Of a stretch of 64,000 nucleotides of DNA, positions 26,502-35,863 are shown one piece after another. The stretch comes from Marinomonas pontica. GTDB lineage: Bacteria > Pseudomonadota > Gammaproteobacteria > Pseudomonadales > Marinomonadaceae. The stretch spans positions 1-64,000 of the forward strand of contig NZ_JAODTL010000053.1 of NCBI RefSeq assembly GCF_026191375.1, written 5' to 3'. Both the position numbers and the translations under genes were made by a program. The first letter of the stretch is position 1. Each line of letters begins with the position of its first letter. The notes under the pieces are model-generated. The model was not told the origin of the DNA, did not search any database, and saw only the letters and a list, made by a program, of their open reading frames with translations.

Positions 26502-27299
26502 CTAGATTAATCGTTTACGAATATTCACCACGACAATTTCAGCCAAGATAACGATGATGAAAATAGCCAATAGCGACATGGCAACACGATCCCACTGAAA
26601 TAGATTCATTGAATCATCAAGTACCACACCGATGCCGCCAGCCCCCACCAAGCCTAATACAGCAGACTCTCGGACATTAATGTCCCAACGGAACAAGACG
26701 ATACTGAAGAAAGCGGGTAGTACCTGAGGCCAATAGCCTTTCAGCAAAATAGACATCCAAGACGCGCCAGTGGCTTTTAGTGCTTCAATAGAACCCATAT
26801 TCACTTCTTCAATCGCCTCGCCAAGTAGCTTGCCGACAAAGCCGATAGAGCGGAAGGCAATTGCTAAGACACCAGCGATCACGCCTGGGCCAAAAATGGA
26901 GACAAAAAGTAATGCCCAAACCAGTGAGTTTACCGAGCGAGAAGACACTAGGAAAAATCGAGATATCCAATGACACCAAACCGAATTAACAATATTGCTG
27001 GCATTCATTAACGCCAGCGGAATAGCAAAAATTAATGTGATAAGCGTACCTAATGTCGCGATATTTAGCGTTTCCACCATGGCGTCATGAACAGTATCTG
27101 GATAATACGCGAAATCAATCGGCCACATACGAGAGAACATGTCAGCCATTTGTTCTGGTGCATCCAGCAAGAATTCGGGGATGACTTCAACTGATTGAAT
27201 AGACTGTACAAACGCTATAACAAGAACAAGATAAACAGCGTAACGAGACAGTTTTTGCTTTAGCGTAAAACGCTGCCAGTGATGATCTATTGTGTTCAT
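26502..27299 (-). CDS. phnE: Phosphonate-type ABC transporter permease (second PhnE)
   Basis: A 265-residue inner-membrane permease with about six helices. The ATPase-contacting loop is IEEVNMGSIEALKATGASWMSILLKGYWPQVLPAFFS, holding the EAL-x3-G-A pattern of ABC permeases, and the end GVVLDDSMNLFQWDRVAMSLLAIFIIVILAEIVV resembles PhnE. It pairs with the neighbouring permease encoded at 27322-28116 (similar but not identical), making a heterodimeric channel for the PhnD/PhnC system. It is the last gene of the leftward operon. Confidence 0.88.
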   Translation of the reverse strand: MNTIDHHWQRFTLKQKLSRYAVYLVLVIAFVQSIQSVEVIPEFLLDAPEQMADMFSRMWPIDFAYYPDTVHDAMVETLNIATLGTLITLIFAIPLALMNASNIVNSVWCHWISRFFLVSSRSVNSLVWALLFVSIFGPGVIAGVLAIAFRSIGFVGKLLGEAIEEVNMGSIEALKATGASWMSILLKGYWPQVLPAFFSIVLFRWDINVRESAVLGLVGAGGIGVVLDDSMNLFQWDRVAMSLLAIFIIVILAEIVVVNIRKRLI

Positions 27300-27321
27300 A
27301 AAAATAGGCTCCTAGGTCAGA

Positions 27322-28116
27322 CTAGCGAAAAATGCGTCGAACGATGTTAGAGAGAAACTCGCCAAACATAATTAGAGCAATAATGATGATGAGAATGGCC
27401 GCGACGAAATCGTAATCAAAGCGCTGGAACGCAGAGAATAGTGTGCCGCCTAAACCGCCTGCACCGACAATCCCTACCATGGTGGAATTACGCAAGTTGG
27501 AGTCAAGCTGATAGGTAGAGAAGCCGATAAAGCGAGAAAATACCTGAGGCATAACGGAAAATAAGATGATGCTGGTAAAACCAGCCCCTGTGGCACGGAT
27601 CGCTTCCACTTGCTTAAGCGATATTTCTTCTATGGCTTCAGCAAAGAGTTTGGCGATAAAGCCAACCGATGCGACAACTAGAGTTAATATCCCCGCCAAA
27701 GCACCAAATCCGACACTCTTAACAAACAAGATCGCAATGATCACAGGGTGAAAGGTACGACAAAGTGCGATAAGCGTTCTCACTGGTGTACTGATCCAAC
27801 TTGGCATCATGTTACGAGCAGCGAATAACCCTAGAAATAACGAAATGAAAATTCCGCAAATACTCGAAATAACCGCAATTTCAAGGCTTTCAATCAGTCC
27901 GCTCATTAGCAAAGACCAGCGACTAAAATTAGGTGGTACCATGCGACCTAGTAGGTTACTGGCATGGCCTAATCCATCATTAAAGCGCTCCCAACTTAAA
28001 CCCATCGCATTAAAGGAGTAAACCACATAACAGATGACGAGCAGCCAAATAGCAGTAACAAACCAATTTTGCTTGAATGGATTTTCTCTGTTTTGCGAAG
28101 CATTTATACCAGCCAT
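27322..28116 (-). CDS. phnE: Phosphonate-type ABC transporter permease (first PhnE)
   Basis: A 264-residue permease with about six helices and the coupling loop [39 protein letters not shown]. The segment [31 protein letters not shown] is typical of PhnE. The start is secure: GGAGGT lies 5 bases before the ATG. The gene overlaps the end of phnC by 13 bases. Two adjacent phnE-type genes are found in several phosphonate or phosphite importers. Confidence 0.9.
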   Translation of the reverse strand: MAGINASQNRENPFKQNWFVTAIWLLVICYVVYSFNAMGLSWERFNDGLGHASNLLGRMVPPNFSRWSLLMSGLIESLEIAVISSICGIFISLFLGLFAARNMMPSWISTPVRTLIALCRTFHPVIIAILFVKSVGFGALAGILTLVVASVGFIAKLFAEAIEEISLKQVEAIRATGAGFTSIILFSVMPQVFSRFIGFSTYQLDSNLRNSTMVGIVGAGGLGGTLFSAFQRFDYDFVAAILIIIIALIMFGEFLSNIVRRIFR

Positions 28117-28889
28117 GATTCACCTCCATAAATTTGTTTTAGGTGTTCATCGGTAATGCCTTCAGGAGGGCCGTCATAAACAACAACACCATTGCTCATG
28201 CCAATCATACGTTTAGCAAAACGACTGGCCAGTTTTACGTCATGAATATTGACCAAGGCTGGAATGTTCTTTTCTGCGGAGAAGCGTTCAAGCAGCTCCA
28301 TGATTTCCACCGCCGTTTTTGGGTCGAGAGAGGATGTTGGTTCGTCAGCCAATAGAATGCGAGGGTTTTGCATCACCGCTCTTGCGATGCCCACGCGCTG
28401 GCGTTGTCCCCCAGAAAGGCTATCGGCGCGTTTTTTTGCATGTTCGGTTAAGCCCACAGCGTCTAATAATTCAAATGCAGTATTAATGTCTGCTTGGCTG
28501 AACTTTCTGCGCCAAGCTTGCCATGCAGACATGTAACCTAGACGGCCTGTTAAGACGTTTTCAATAACGGTTAAGCGTTCAACAAGGTTGTATTCTTGGA
28601 ACACCATACCCACTTGGCGGCGTAGCTTGCGCAGTTGAGCGCCTTTGGCTAAGCAAAGGTCAGCGTCATCAAATAAAATTTGCCCATCCGTAGGATCTAT
28701 TAAACGGTTGATACAACGCAGTAATGTGCTTTTACCCGTTCCAGAAGGCCCTATGATGGCGATGATGCCTGGCTCAGTGATGTTAATGTCTATTCCCTTT
28801 AAAATGGGATTTCCTGCGGTGTATTCTTTTTTTAAGTTTCGAATTTCTAGAAAGTTTGAACGCTCAGCTGTGTTTTGAGTGACAGACAT
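28104..28889 (-). CDS. phnC: Phosphonate-type ABC transporter ATP-binding protein
   Basis: A 261-residue ABC ATPase. Walker [10 protein letters not shown] (about residue 52), Q loop [29 protein letters not shown], which is characteristic of PhnC, signature [14 protein letters not shown] and Walker [14 protein letters not shown] are present. It powers uptake with the two PhnE permeases. The ATG has AGGAAATC upstream. It is separated from phnD by 104 bases that hold a strong hairpin, so phnD and phnC are probably co-transcribed at different mRNA levels. Confidence 0.92.
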   Translation of the reverse strand: MSVTQNTAERSNFLEIRNLKKEYTAGNPILKGIDINITEPGIIAIIGPSGTGKSTLLRCINRLIDPTDGQILFDDADLCLAKGAQLRKLRRQVGMVFQEYNLVERLTVIENVLTGRLGYMSAWQAWRRKFSQADINTAFELLDAVGLTEHAKKRADSLSGGQRQRVGIARAVMQNPRILLADEPTSSLDPKTAVEIMELLERFSAEKNIPALVNIHDVKLASRFAKRMIGMSNGVVVYDGPPEGITDEHLKQIYGGESWLV

Positions 28890-28911
28890 GATGATTTCCT
28901 ACAGGCGAAGA

Positions 28912-28944
28912 GGTCCAACAACCTGATGGATCAGGCTGTTGGTC
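28912..28944. other. Intercistronic hairpin between phnD and phnC
   Basis: A 15-bp stem with few mismatches (GGTCCAACAACCTGAT at 28912-28927 pairs with 28930-28944) and a 2-base loop. In the direction of transcription (leftward) no T run follows, so it is more likely an mRNA-stabilising element protecting the 3' end of phnD than a terminator. Confidence 0.6.
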
Positions 28945-28993
28945 TTTTTAAAATACGTCTTTTTAAATGGATTAAACGATTAGGGATAGTCGA

Positions 28994-30037
28994 TTATTGG
29001 CTTTTACTGGCGGCTTCTTTTTTACGTTTAGCGGCCGCCGCTTTTGCTGCATCGGCTTCCGCTAGTTGTTTAAGTCCAGCTTTGGTGTAAGCCGTACCGG
29101 ATGAGTGAGCGATATCACGGATAACTTGCCAATCCTCTTTATAAGTTATTGGGAAGAAGCGATCAGCGCCGCCAAAGGTTTTTTGCATTTCCGCTGGGAA
29201 ACGGAAGGTGAAAAAGGCTTTTTTGATTTTTTCAACCAGCTCTGGATTAAGGTCATATGCGTAACCAAAGGAGGAGGTTGGGAAGCGAGGGCTTGTGTAA
29301 ATGATACGGAAATCCTCTTTGCTCACGCGTTTCGCGTCCACCATGCGCTTGAAAACATCTGAGGCAACAGGCGCGGCATCATAGTCACCAGATAAAACCC
29401 CCATGATCGATTGATCGTGCTTGCCTGAGTATTTCACTTCATAGTCTTTATCGGGCGTTAAACCCAATGCCGGGAAGATGGCGCGAGGCGCTAAGTTACC
29501 TGAGTTTGATGACGCAGATGTGTGAGCAACCACTTTGCCTTTTAAGTCAGCCATTTTGGTAATGCTGCTGTCTTTGCGAACAATGGTAATTAAGTTGTAG
29601 CCTTGAAACGATTCTTCTGTGCCTTTTACGGCAATTGGAACCAAGCCACCTAGGTTAACAGCGTAGCCTGTTGGGCCAGTAGAGAAGCCTGCAATGTGTA
29701 ATCGACCAGAGCGCAATGCTTCGACTTCTGCGGCATTAGAGTGAACCGTGTAATACACTACTTTTTTGCCAGTCACTTCACTGAGGTACTTTTGGAAATC
29801 ACTGAATGCGTCTTTATAAACCGCGGGATCTTCAACCGGTGTGTAGGTGAAAACTAGAGTACTTGGATCGCGCCATTGGCTTGAGTCTTTTGGTAGGTCG
29901 GCAACAAGGTCGTAGTTTTCGTCACAGAACTTATCGTCTAGAACGCCACGGTAGCTGCAATCTTCGGCTAGGGCAGAGCTGGCGCCTAATAGCAATGAAC
30001 TAGAAAGCACTAAACCTGTTAATAATTTAATAGGCAT
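28994..30037 (-). CDS. phnD: Phosphonate-type ABC transporter substrate-binding protein
   Basis: A 347-residue periplasmic binding protein starting at the ATG at 30037, where a signal peptide begins (MPIKLLTGLVLSSSLLLGASSALA, cut before Glu). GAGG lies 9 bases upstream. The mature part has PhnD-family blocks (FTYTPVEDPAVYKDAFSDFQKYLSEVTGKKV, SSNSGNLAPRAIFPALG, YSGKHDQSIMGVLSGDYDAAPVASDVFKRM). The C-terminus is a Lys/Ala-rich tail. The open frame runs back to 30259, but the extra 74 residues would cross the predicted sigma-54 promoter and lack family features. The ligand could be a phosphonate, phosphite or related oxyanion; sequence alone does not decide. Confidence 0.88.
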   Translation of the reverse strand: MPIKLLTGLVLSSSLLLGASSALAEDCSYRGVLDDKFCDENYDLVADLPKDSSQWRDPSTLVFTYTPVEDPAVYKDAFSDFQKYLSEVTGKKVVYYTVHSNAAEVEALRSGRLHIAGFSTGPTGYAVNLGGLVPIAVKGTEESFQGYNLITIVRKDSSITKMADLKGKVVAHTSASSNSGNLAPRAIFPALGLTPDKDYEVKYSGKHDQSIMGVLSGDYDAAPVASDVFKRMVDAKRVSKEDFRIIYTSPRFPTSSFGYAYDLNPELVEKIKKAFFTFRFPAEMQKTFGGADRFFPITYKEDWQVIRDIAHSSGTAYTKAGLKQLAEADAAKAAAAKRKKEAASKSQ

Positions 30038-30103
30038 TATTATTTTCCTCGAGATGTATTTTTTATTGTTATCACCGGTCGGGAGGTTCCGTTGTCGGAG
30101 ATG

Positions 30104-30133
30104 AGTCAATCCCACACGGATGAAGGATTGACT
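30104..30133. repeat. 9-bp inverted repeat in the phnD leader
   Basis: AGTCAATCC at 30104-30112 is repeated in perfect inverted form at 30125-30133 with a 12-base spacer. It overlaps and follows the transcription start predicted from the sigma-54 promoter, so it may be an RNA hairpin or an operator. Confidence 0.5.
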
Positions 30134-30141
30134 GATGTAGA

Positions 30142-30156
30142 GCAAAGCCGATGCCA
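30142..30156 (-). promoter_or_regulatory. Predicted sigma-54 promoter of phnD
   Basis: The minus strand reads TGGCATCGGCTTTGC: one mismatch from TGGCAC-N5-TTGC, with GG and GC separated by exactly 10 bases. It faces phnD, 105 bases upstream of the start codon, and lies just downstream of the gene for an NtrC/DctD-type activator. Site and regulator together make a strong case. Confidence 0.7.
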
Positions 30157-30173
30157 ATACTAATAAGCCCTTA

Positions 30174-30201
30174 AAAAACAAATGGTTAGTTTCTTGTTTT
30201 T
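30174..30201. promoter_or_regulatory. Candidate enhancer site upstream of the phnD promoter
   Basis: AAAAACAA at 30174-30181 is repeated in inverted form (TTGTTTTT) at 30194-30201, about two helical turns centre to centre, some 55 bases upstream of the predicted start. This is a plausible binding site for the neighbouring enhancer-binding protein, though closer than usual and AT-rich. Confidence 0.35.
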
Positions 30202-30255
30202 GAGGCTGTTCTATTTTTTGGGGCGCGTTAGTCTCATATGGAAATAGGAAATGGG

Positions 30256-31623
30256 TCATTCTTGTCCATCATCTTCGGATGTTTTAAATTGCTGTTTGTC
30301 TAATTGATGTTTTTTCATTTTTCGATACAAGGTCTTGCGTGACATATCCAGTAACTCGGCCGCTTCATTTAATAAGCCGTTGGTGGCTCTGAGCCCTTCT
30401 TCAATAATATGGCGTTCAAATTGATCCATACGTTCTTCATAACTTCCATTTATGTCATCGCTCCGTTTTATTGATGCGAGGGAGTTTTCGCTAATCCCAA
30501 GTACAAATCGATCAGCTGAATTTTTTAGCTCCCGAACATTGCCTGGCCATTGATGCTGGATTAAATGGTCCAGATACGAAGGCGTGATACTGGGCAATTC
30601 CCTAGAGAAATGTTCAGCGGCTTTTTGCGCGTAGTGGTGAAAAAGCGGCAAAATGTCTTCTGGTCTGTCTCGGAGTGGAGGAATGGTCAGGCTTGCAACA
30701 TTGAGTCGATAAAACAGATCTTTGCGAAACTTTCCTTCGTCACCAAGTTGAGCAAGGTTGTCTTTGCTGGCTGCAATAACCGTGAGCTCAACGGGAATGG
30801 GTGTGGTACTTCCGACCCGTTCAATGGTGCGCTCTTGTAAAACGCGCAATAGTTTTATTTGTACTGGCAGCGGCATGGTTTCTATTTCATCCAAAAAAAG
30901 CGTACCACCATTAGCTGCTTCAATCTTACCAATATGGCGTTTGTTGGCGCCGGTAAAGGAGCCAGCTTCGTGACCAAATAGCTCACTTTCAATCAAGCTT
31001 TCACTGATGCCACCACAGTTAATCGCGATAAATCGGCCTTTATTACGCAGGCTGAATTGATGCAATGCTCTGGCAACCACGTCTTTACCGCAGCCTGTTT
31101 CGCCATAAATAATGGTGTCTATATTCGCTTGCGCGAGCGAGGATATATGTTGGCGAATGTTCTTGATGGCGGCTGACTCGCCAATAATAAAGGCTTCTAA
31201 GCCTGTTTGCTGAGCGAGGTTTTGCTTTAGCTTTCGGTTCTCTAAAACCAGTTGCCTTTTTTCAGCAGCGCGTTGCAGTTGGTTGATCAGCTGAGCTGGC
31301 TGCAAGGGTTTTTCAAGAAAGTCATAGGCGCCTTCTTTCATAGCTTCGATTGCCATAGGGATGTCTCCATGGCCGCTCATCAGTAAAACCGGTAACTCAT
31401 TGTCTAGCTTTTGAAGGCGAGCGAGTAAATTCATGCCGTCCATCTTAGGCATTCTGACATCGCTGAGTACTACTGCTGCGCTGTTTCTATCAAGCAAAGC
31501 GATGGCTTTGTCTGCTCTGCTATGGCTTTCTACTTGAAAATCTTCCAGTTCTAGCATTTCTGTTAATGCTTCAATGATGGCTTGGTCGTCGTCGATAAGG
31601 ATTATTTTTATTGTATTAAGCAT
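30256..31623 (-). CDS. Sigma-54-dependent response regulator (DctD/NtrC type)
   Basis: A 455-residue regulator in three parts. A receiver domain (IILIDDDQAI, phospho-acceptor Asp in LSDVRMPKMDG near residue 55, Lys in FLEKPL) is followed by a sigma-54 AAA+ domain (Walker A GETGCGKD near 171, Walker B GGTLFLDEIE) and a C-terminal Fis-type helix-turn-helix (LNEAAELLDMSRKTLYRKMKKHQL). The sigma-54-contacting loop reads GSFTGA instead of the usual GAFTGA. Overall it is closest to DctD. It overlaps the histidine kinase gene's operon (adjacent, no gap) and lies directly upstream of the phnD promoter, its likely target. Confidence 0.92.
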   Translation of the reverse strand: MLNTIKIILIDDDQAIIEALTEMLELEDFQVESHSRADKAIALLDRNSAAVVLSDVRMPKMDGMNLLARLQKLDNELPVLLMSGHGDIPMAIEAMKEGAYDFLEKPLQPAQLINQLQRAAEKRQLVLENRKLKQNLAQQTGLEAFIIGESAAIKNIRQHISSLAQANIDTIIYGETGCGKDVVARALHQFSLRNKGRFIAINCGGISESLIESELFGHEAGSFTGANKRHIGKIEAANGGTLFLDEIETMPLPVQIKLLRVLQERTIERVGSTTPIPVELTVIAASKDNLAQLGDEGKFRKDLFYRLNVASLTIPPLRDRPEDILPLFHHYAQKAAEHFSRELPSITPSYLDHLIQHQWPGNVRELKNSADRFVLGISENSLASIKRSDDINGSYEERMDQFERHIIEEGLRATNGLLNEAAELLDMSRKTLYRKMKKHQLDKQQFKTSEDDGQE

Positions 31624-33516
31624 TTATTTTTCTGCCTTTTTTAATTCTAAGGTAAAGCGGCTGCCTGCATCTGGTGTTGATGACACTCTAATTTGGCCGC
31701 CAAAATCTTGAACTATGTTGTAACTGATTGATAAGCCTAGACCGAGTCCTTGACCGACTTCTTTTTGGGTGAAAAACGGGTCGAAAATTTGTTCTAATTG
31801 GCTCTCATCAATACCAATTCCTGTGTCACTGACATCAATCATTATCTTGTTGTCTTGTTCATATACCTTAATGGAAAGCTGTTTTACTGGCGCACTGGAT
31901 AATGCATCAACGGCATTGCTAATCAGGTTGACCATGACTTGTTCTAGGCGAATCGGTTCAGCGAGTACATAAAATGACGTTGAGCTTGCTTGATAATCCA
32001 GAGTGCAATGCTGGTCTATAATCTGGCTGGACATGAGTTCGATGGCATCTTGGAGTACGGTGTTTAGGCAAACTGGCGTCCGTTCTGTGCCGGCAACGCG
32101 AGCGAATGCTTTAAGGTGTTTGGTGATTCGGGTGATCTTCGTGAGTAACAGGCCGATTTTATCTAAGCTATTTTGGGCCTTGTCCATTTGACCTTTTTCC
32201 ATATGCCGCCCTGCTGTGTGCAAATGACTGGCAATAGCGGTTAAGGGTTGGTTTATTTCATGAGTAATGCCCACACCAAGCTGCCCTAGCGCTGCGAGCT
32301 TTCCTGCTTGGACTAATTCGTTTTGCGTGGCTTTTAGTTGCGCTTCCGCGGCGACTCTTTCTTCTATTTCCGCGGCGAGGGCTTGATTGGTTTTTTCTAC
32401 GGCTATCGCCGTTTGCTGGAAGTATTGTAAATCTCTGGCCATGCTAGAGACTTCGTCATGGCCAACAATGCGTATTTTTGTATCCAATTGAGAGCTAGCA
32501 ATGGCGCGCATGTTTCTTTGCAATTCGATGATGCGTTGCAACACATTGCGACGTACATAAAACCAAGAAATAGCGCAGGCAACGCTTAGGCTTATAAGAG
32601 ACAGCAATAGAATATTACGAATACTGCTGTTAATAGACTTTATAGCGCCTTCAAGCGAGCCGCGAATGCTGGTGTTGGTGTAATTGGTATATTGATTGAT
32701 TTGCGCAGCTAATTGTTGAATATGTTGCTGGCTATTTTCTAAAAGAAAACTTTGTTGGTAGAGCAGGTCTAGCTCTTCGTTTTTGAGTTGGAATAATTCG
32801 CCTTGACGAGAACTCATGGTGAGTAAATTGAGTAATGATTGACGTAATGGCAGTGGCACCTGAGGCAACAAAGTAAGGTATTGGGCAATCTCTGAGCCTA
32901 ATTTTTCAAGTCGCAAAAAGGTGTAATCCAATTCATTAAATGAGGCATCATTGCTGACTTTTTCTATTAAGCCTGAAAAATAATATAGCCGACTAATGAC
33001 TTGTTCTAATTCTGCCGAGCGTTCCAATTGATCTATCTGAAAAATGAGATCCTGAAATAAAGGGAAAATTAGCAATGATTGTGTGGTCAGTTCACGTCTT
33101 ATGGCTTCGCGGCGTTCAACGCTTTGATTTAGGAGCGTTAGGCTGTTTTGAATTTGCGTAATGAGCTCAAGAAAATATCGATTGTAGTCCGGCAGGTTCC
33201 GCATCAAAGAGTCCATCTCGCTGATGGCGGCGCTCAGTTCGTTCATGGTTTTTTCGCGCGAAATGGACGCGTCACTGGTAACTAACAGTGGTGCCGTAGC
33301 GACGATTTGTCGGCTTTTGTCGTTTAGTCTAGCCGCCGCATCCAAACCTGGAATGTCTTGGTATTTCAGTAGCAGAAGGCGGTCGCTAAGCTGTAGATAG
33401 GTGTTTGTCGCCAAACCACTTGCAACAATAGTGATAGAGGAGATCAACACAAAGGCTAAAAATAGCCTGCCGCCAATACCGATATTGCGAAGCCATAAAA
33501 GCGTGGGAATTGCCAT
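31624..33516 (-). CDS. Sensor histidine kinase partnered with the DctD-type regulator
   Basis: A 630-residue membrane kinase. A first membrane helix (RLFLAFVLISSITIVASGLA) is followed by a ~270-residue helical periplasmic sensor region reminiscent of TorS, a second helix (NILLLSLISLSVACAISWFYV, near residue 315) and HAMP. A coiled coil then leads to a DHp domain with the phospho-His in LGVGITHEINQPLTAI. The ATPase domain has N box NLISNAVDAL, G1 DTGIGI and G2 GQGLGLGLSI. The short C-terminal arrangement is like DctB. The response-regulator gene follows with no gap. The signal is probably a periplasmic ligand or a PhnD-ligand complex, as in TorS/TorT; this is inference. Confidence 0.9.
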   Translation of the reverse strand: MAIPTLLWLRNIGIGGRLFLAFVLISSITIVASGLATNTYLQLSDRLLLLKYQDIPGLDAAARLNDKSRQIVATAPLLVTSDASISREKTMNELSAAISEMDSLMRNLPDYNRYFLELITQIQNSLTLLNQSVERREAIRRELTTQSLLIFPLFQDLIFQIDQLERSAELEQVISRLYYFSGLIEKVSNDASFNELDYTFLRLEKLGSEIAQYLTLLPQVPLPLRQSLLNLLTMSSRQGELFQLKNEELDLLYQQSFLLENSQQHIQQLAAQINQYTNYTNTSIRGSLEGAIKSINSSIRNILLLSLISLSVACAISWFYVRRNVLQRIIELQRNMRAIASSQLDTKIRIVGHDEVSSMARDLQYFQQTAIAVEKTNQALAAEIEERVAAEAQLKATQNELVQAGKLAALGQLGVGITHEINQPLTAIASHLHTAGRHMEKGQMDKAQNSLDKIGLLLTKITRITKHLKAFARVAGTERTPVCLNTVLQDAIELMSSQIIDQHCTLDYQASSTSFYVLAEPIRLEQVMVNLISNAVDALSSAPVKQLSIKVYEQDNKIMIDVSDTGIGIDESQLEQIFDPFFTQKEVGQGLGLGLSISYNIVQDFGGQIRVSSTPDAGSRFTLELKKAEK

Positions 33517-33612
33517 TTATTCATACCTTATTATTTTTATAATTCAGAAACCTAATGAAAGATTGATGCCAACTTTAATGTCTTATGATCGCTAGGTTTT
33601 GGCTTATATTGA

Positions 33613-33626
33613 GGACAAAAATGTCC
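33613..33626. promoter_or_regulatory. Short palindrome upstream of the kinase gene
   Basis: GGACA-AAAA-TGTCC, perfect 5-bp arms, about 97 bases upstream of the kinase start codon in the gap before prfC. Possible autoregulatory operator. The rest of 33517-33832 (316 bases) shows no gene or RNA that I recognise. Confidence 0.3.
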
Positions 33627-33832
33627 CATCACAAGCGATTAAAAATATATCTATTGTTAATCCGCATTGGGTAGAGCTGGCTCTGCTGGAGGGGAAATGT
33701 CTGAATCCGGATTAATTCTATAGGCATTGATTGTTTATAAGGCCGAGATCAGCGAAAATAGGCGGCATTGAAATCACGATTAACATAACAGGCATGTTCA
33801 TAACGCCTGTGTACAACTTAAAAGAACTTTTA

Positions 33833-35419
33833 ATGGCCGACCAGAATTTTCTAAACGAAGTAAACGATCGACGCACCTTCGCAATCATCTCCCACCCTGA
33901 TGCCGGTAAAACCACCATCACAGAAAAACTTCTGTTGCTTGGGCAGTTAATTCAGACGGCAGGCTCTGTAAAAGGCAGAAAAGGCGATAAGCACGCTACT
34001 TCTGACTGGATGGCGATGGAGAAACAGCGCGGTATCTCGATTACTTCTTCTGTGATGCAGTTCCCGTATAAAGATCGCACTGTGAATTTGTTGGACACGC
34101 CTGGGCACGAAGACTTCTCTGAAGATACTTACCGAACCCTAACGGCAGTTGACTCGGTGTTAATGATCATTGATGGTGCGAAAGGTGTTGAGGATCGTAC
34201 GATTAAGTTAATGGATGTGTGTCGTTTACGAGACACGCCTATTTTGACCTTCATAAACAAAATGGACCGCGACATCCGTGATCCGATTGAGCTGTTGGAT
34301 GAAGTGGAAGAGGTGCTGAAAATTGCCGCCGCGCCGATCACATGGCCGATAGGGATGAGTGATTTCTTTAAAGGGGTATATAACCTTTATACCGATACTA
34401 TTCATGTGTTTGTTCGCGGTCGTGGTCATACCTTGATGGACGATATTCGTATTGAAGGGTTAGAGTCTGATGAAGCGAAAGAGTTGCTTGGCGATGACTG
34501 GGAAGCGTATGTAGAAGAGATCGAACTTGTTCGTGGTGCGAGTCATGAGTTTGATCACGATGCGTATTTGGCGGGCGAATTAACGCCAGTGTTCTTTGGT
34601 ACGGCATTGTCTAACTTTGGTGTTCGTGAAATGTTGGATGGCTTTGTTGAGTGGGCACCTGCGCCGATTGATCGTGAAACGAACAGCCGTAAAGTTGAAG
34701 CTTCTGAGGAAAAATTCTCTGGCTTTATTTTCAAAATCCAAGCCAATATGGATCCAAAGCATCGTGACCGTATTGCCTTTATGCGAGTCTGTTCGGGTAC
34801 GTACAGTCGCGGCATGAAAATGCGTCATTGCCGAATTGGTAAAGACATTAAGGTAACCGACGCGGTTTCTTTCACCGCAGGTGATCGTGAAGGCGTTGAA
34901 GAGGCGTTTTCTGGCGATATTATTGGTTTGCATAACCATGGCACGATTCAGATAGGCGATACCTTTACAGAAGGCGAAGACTTGAAGTTTACTGGTATTC
35001 CTCACTTTGCTCCTGAGTTGTTTCGCCGTGTCCGTTTGAAAGATCCTATGAAAATGAAGGCGTTACAGAAAGGTCTTCAGCAGCTTTCTGAAGAAGGGTC
35101 GACGCAATTGTTTATGCCGCAACGTAATAATGAATTGATTGTGGGAGCGGTTGGTCAGTTGCAATATGAAGTGGTTGCTTACCGTTTGAAAGACGAATAC
35201 AAAGTGGAATGTATTTATGAGCCTGTTAACGTGAATACCGCGCGATGGGTTGAGTGTGATGACGCTAAGAAATTTGAAGAGTTTAAAAATAAATGTCGTG
35301 ACAATTTGGCCATTGATGGCGGTGGTCATTTAACCTACTTGGCGCCAACTCGAGTGAATTTAATGATGGCTGAAGAGAAATGGCCGCAGGTTCGCTTCCG
35401 CTCGACACGTGAACATTGA
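33833..35419 (+). CDS. prfC: Peptide chain release factor 3
   Basis: A 528-residue GTPase that recycles release factors RF1/RF2 from the ribosome. G1 [10 protein letters not shown]2-type [11 protein letters not shown]3 [12 protein letters not shown] and G4 NKMDR are present, then the translation-factor beta barrel and the RF3-specific C-terminal part ([29 protein letters not shown]). The ATG at 33833 ([10 protein letters not shown]) fits family length (E. coli about 529); the open frame continues upstream to 33731 without family features. It appears monocistronic. Confidence 0.95.
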   Translation: MADQNFLNEVNDRRTFAIISHPDAGKTTITEKLLLLGQLIQTAGSVKGRKGDKHATSDWMAMEKQRGISITSSVMQFPYKDRTVNLLDTPGHEDFSEDTYRTLTAVDSVLMIIDGAKGVEDRTIKLMDVCRLRDTPILTFINKMDRDIRDPIELLDEVEEVLKIAAAPITWPIGMSDFFKGVYNLYTDTIHVFVRGRGHTLMDDIRIEGLESDEAKELLGDDWEAYVEEIELVRGASHEFDHDAYLAGELTPVFFGTALSNFGVREMLDGFVEWAPAPIDRETNSRKVEASEEKFSGFIFKIQANMDPKHRDRIAFMRVCSGTYSRGMKMRHCRIGKDIKVTDAVSFTAGDREGVEEAFSGDIIGLHNHGTIQIGDTFTEGEDLKFTGIPHFAPELFRRVRLKDPMKMKALQKGLQQLSEEGSTQLFMPQRNNELIVGAVGQLQYEVVAYRLKDEYKVECIYEPVNVNTARWVECDDAKKFEEFKNKCRDNLAIDGGGHLTYLAPTRVNLMMAEEKWPQVRFRSTREH

Positions 35420-35485
35420 TCAATACTTGACTAAATTAGTCGGATAAGCGGATAATTCAATTATCGAAATGGTTTTAGTAGTGGT

Positions 35486-35833
35486 ATGAACATGGTTGAA
35501 TCGATTGATCCTATTGAATTTACAGACGCCGCAGCGGCGAAGCTGCAATCGCTGATTGAAGAAGAAGAAAATGATCGACTCATGTTGCGTGTTTATGTGA
35601 CGGGTGGCGGTTGTTCCGGCTTTCAGTATGGTTTTACCTTTGATGAAGAGCATCAGGAAGACGATACCGAAGTAAAGCGTAATGGAGTGACTTTGGTGGT
35701 TGATCCGTTAAGCTTTCAGTATCTAGTTGGCTCAGAAGTGGACTATAAAGAAAACCTAGAGGGTTCTCGCTTTGTCGTGCAAAACCCAAATGCTACGTCC
35801 ACCTGTGGTTGTGGTGCGAGTTTTAGTATTTAA
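35486..35833 (+). CDS. erpA: Iron-sulfur cluster insertion protein ErpA
   Basis: A 115-residue A-type carrier. The three cluster-binding cysteines are in [11 protein letters not shown] and the C-terminal TCGCGASF. The order and the segment [31 protein letters not shown] are characteristic of ErpA, which delivers Fe-S clusters to apoproteins, including those of isoprenoid synthesis. An ATG two codons later is an alternative start. Confidence 0.93.
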   Translation: MNMVESIDPIEFTDAAAAKLQSLIEEEENDRLMLRVYVTGGGCSGFQYGFTFDEEHQEDDTEVKRNGVTLVVDPLSFQYLVGSEVDYKENLEGSRFVVQNPNATSTCGCGASFSI

Positions 35834-35863
35834 GTATCTTGTTAGTATCGGTATGTTTTCTAA

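Noticed and set aside
30038..30256. Pho box upstream of phnD
   Set aside because: No pair of CTGTCAT-like repeats with proper spacing; the sigma-54 element fits better.
30038..30259. N-terminal extension of PhnD
   Set aside because: Would precede a perfect signal peptide and would cover the sigma-54 promoter and two inverted repeats.
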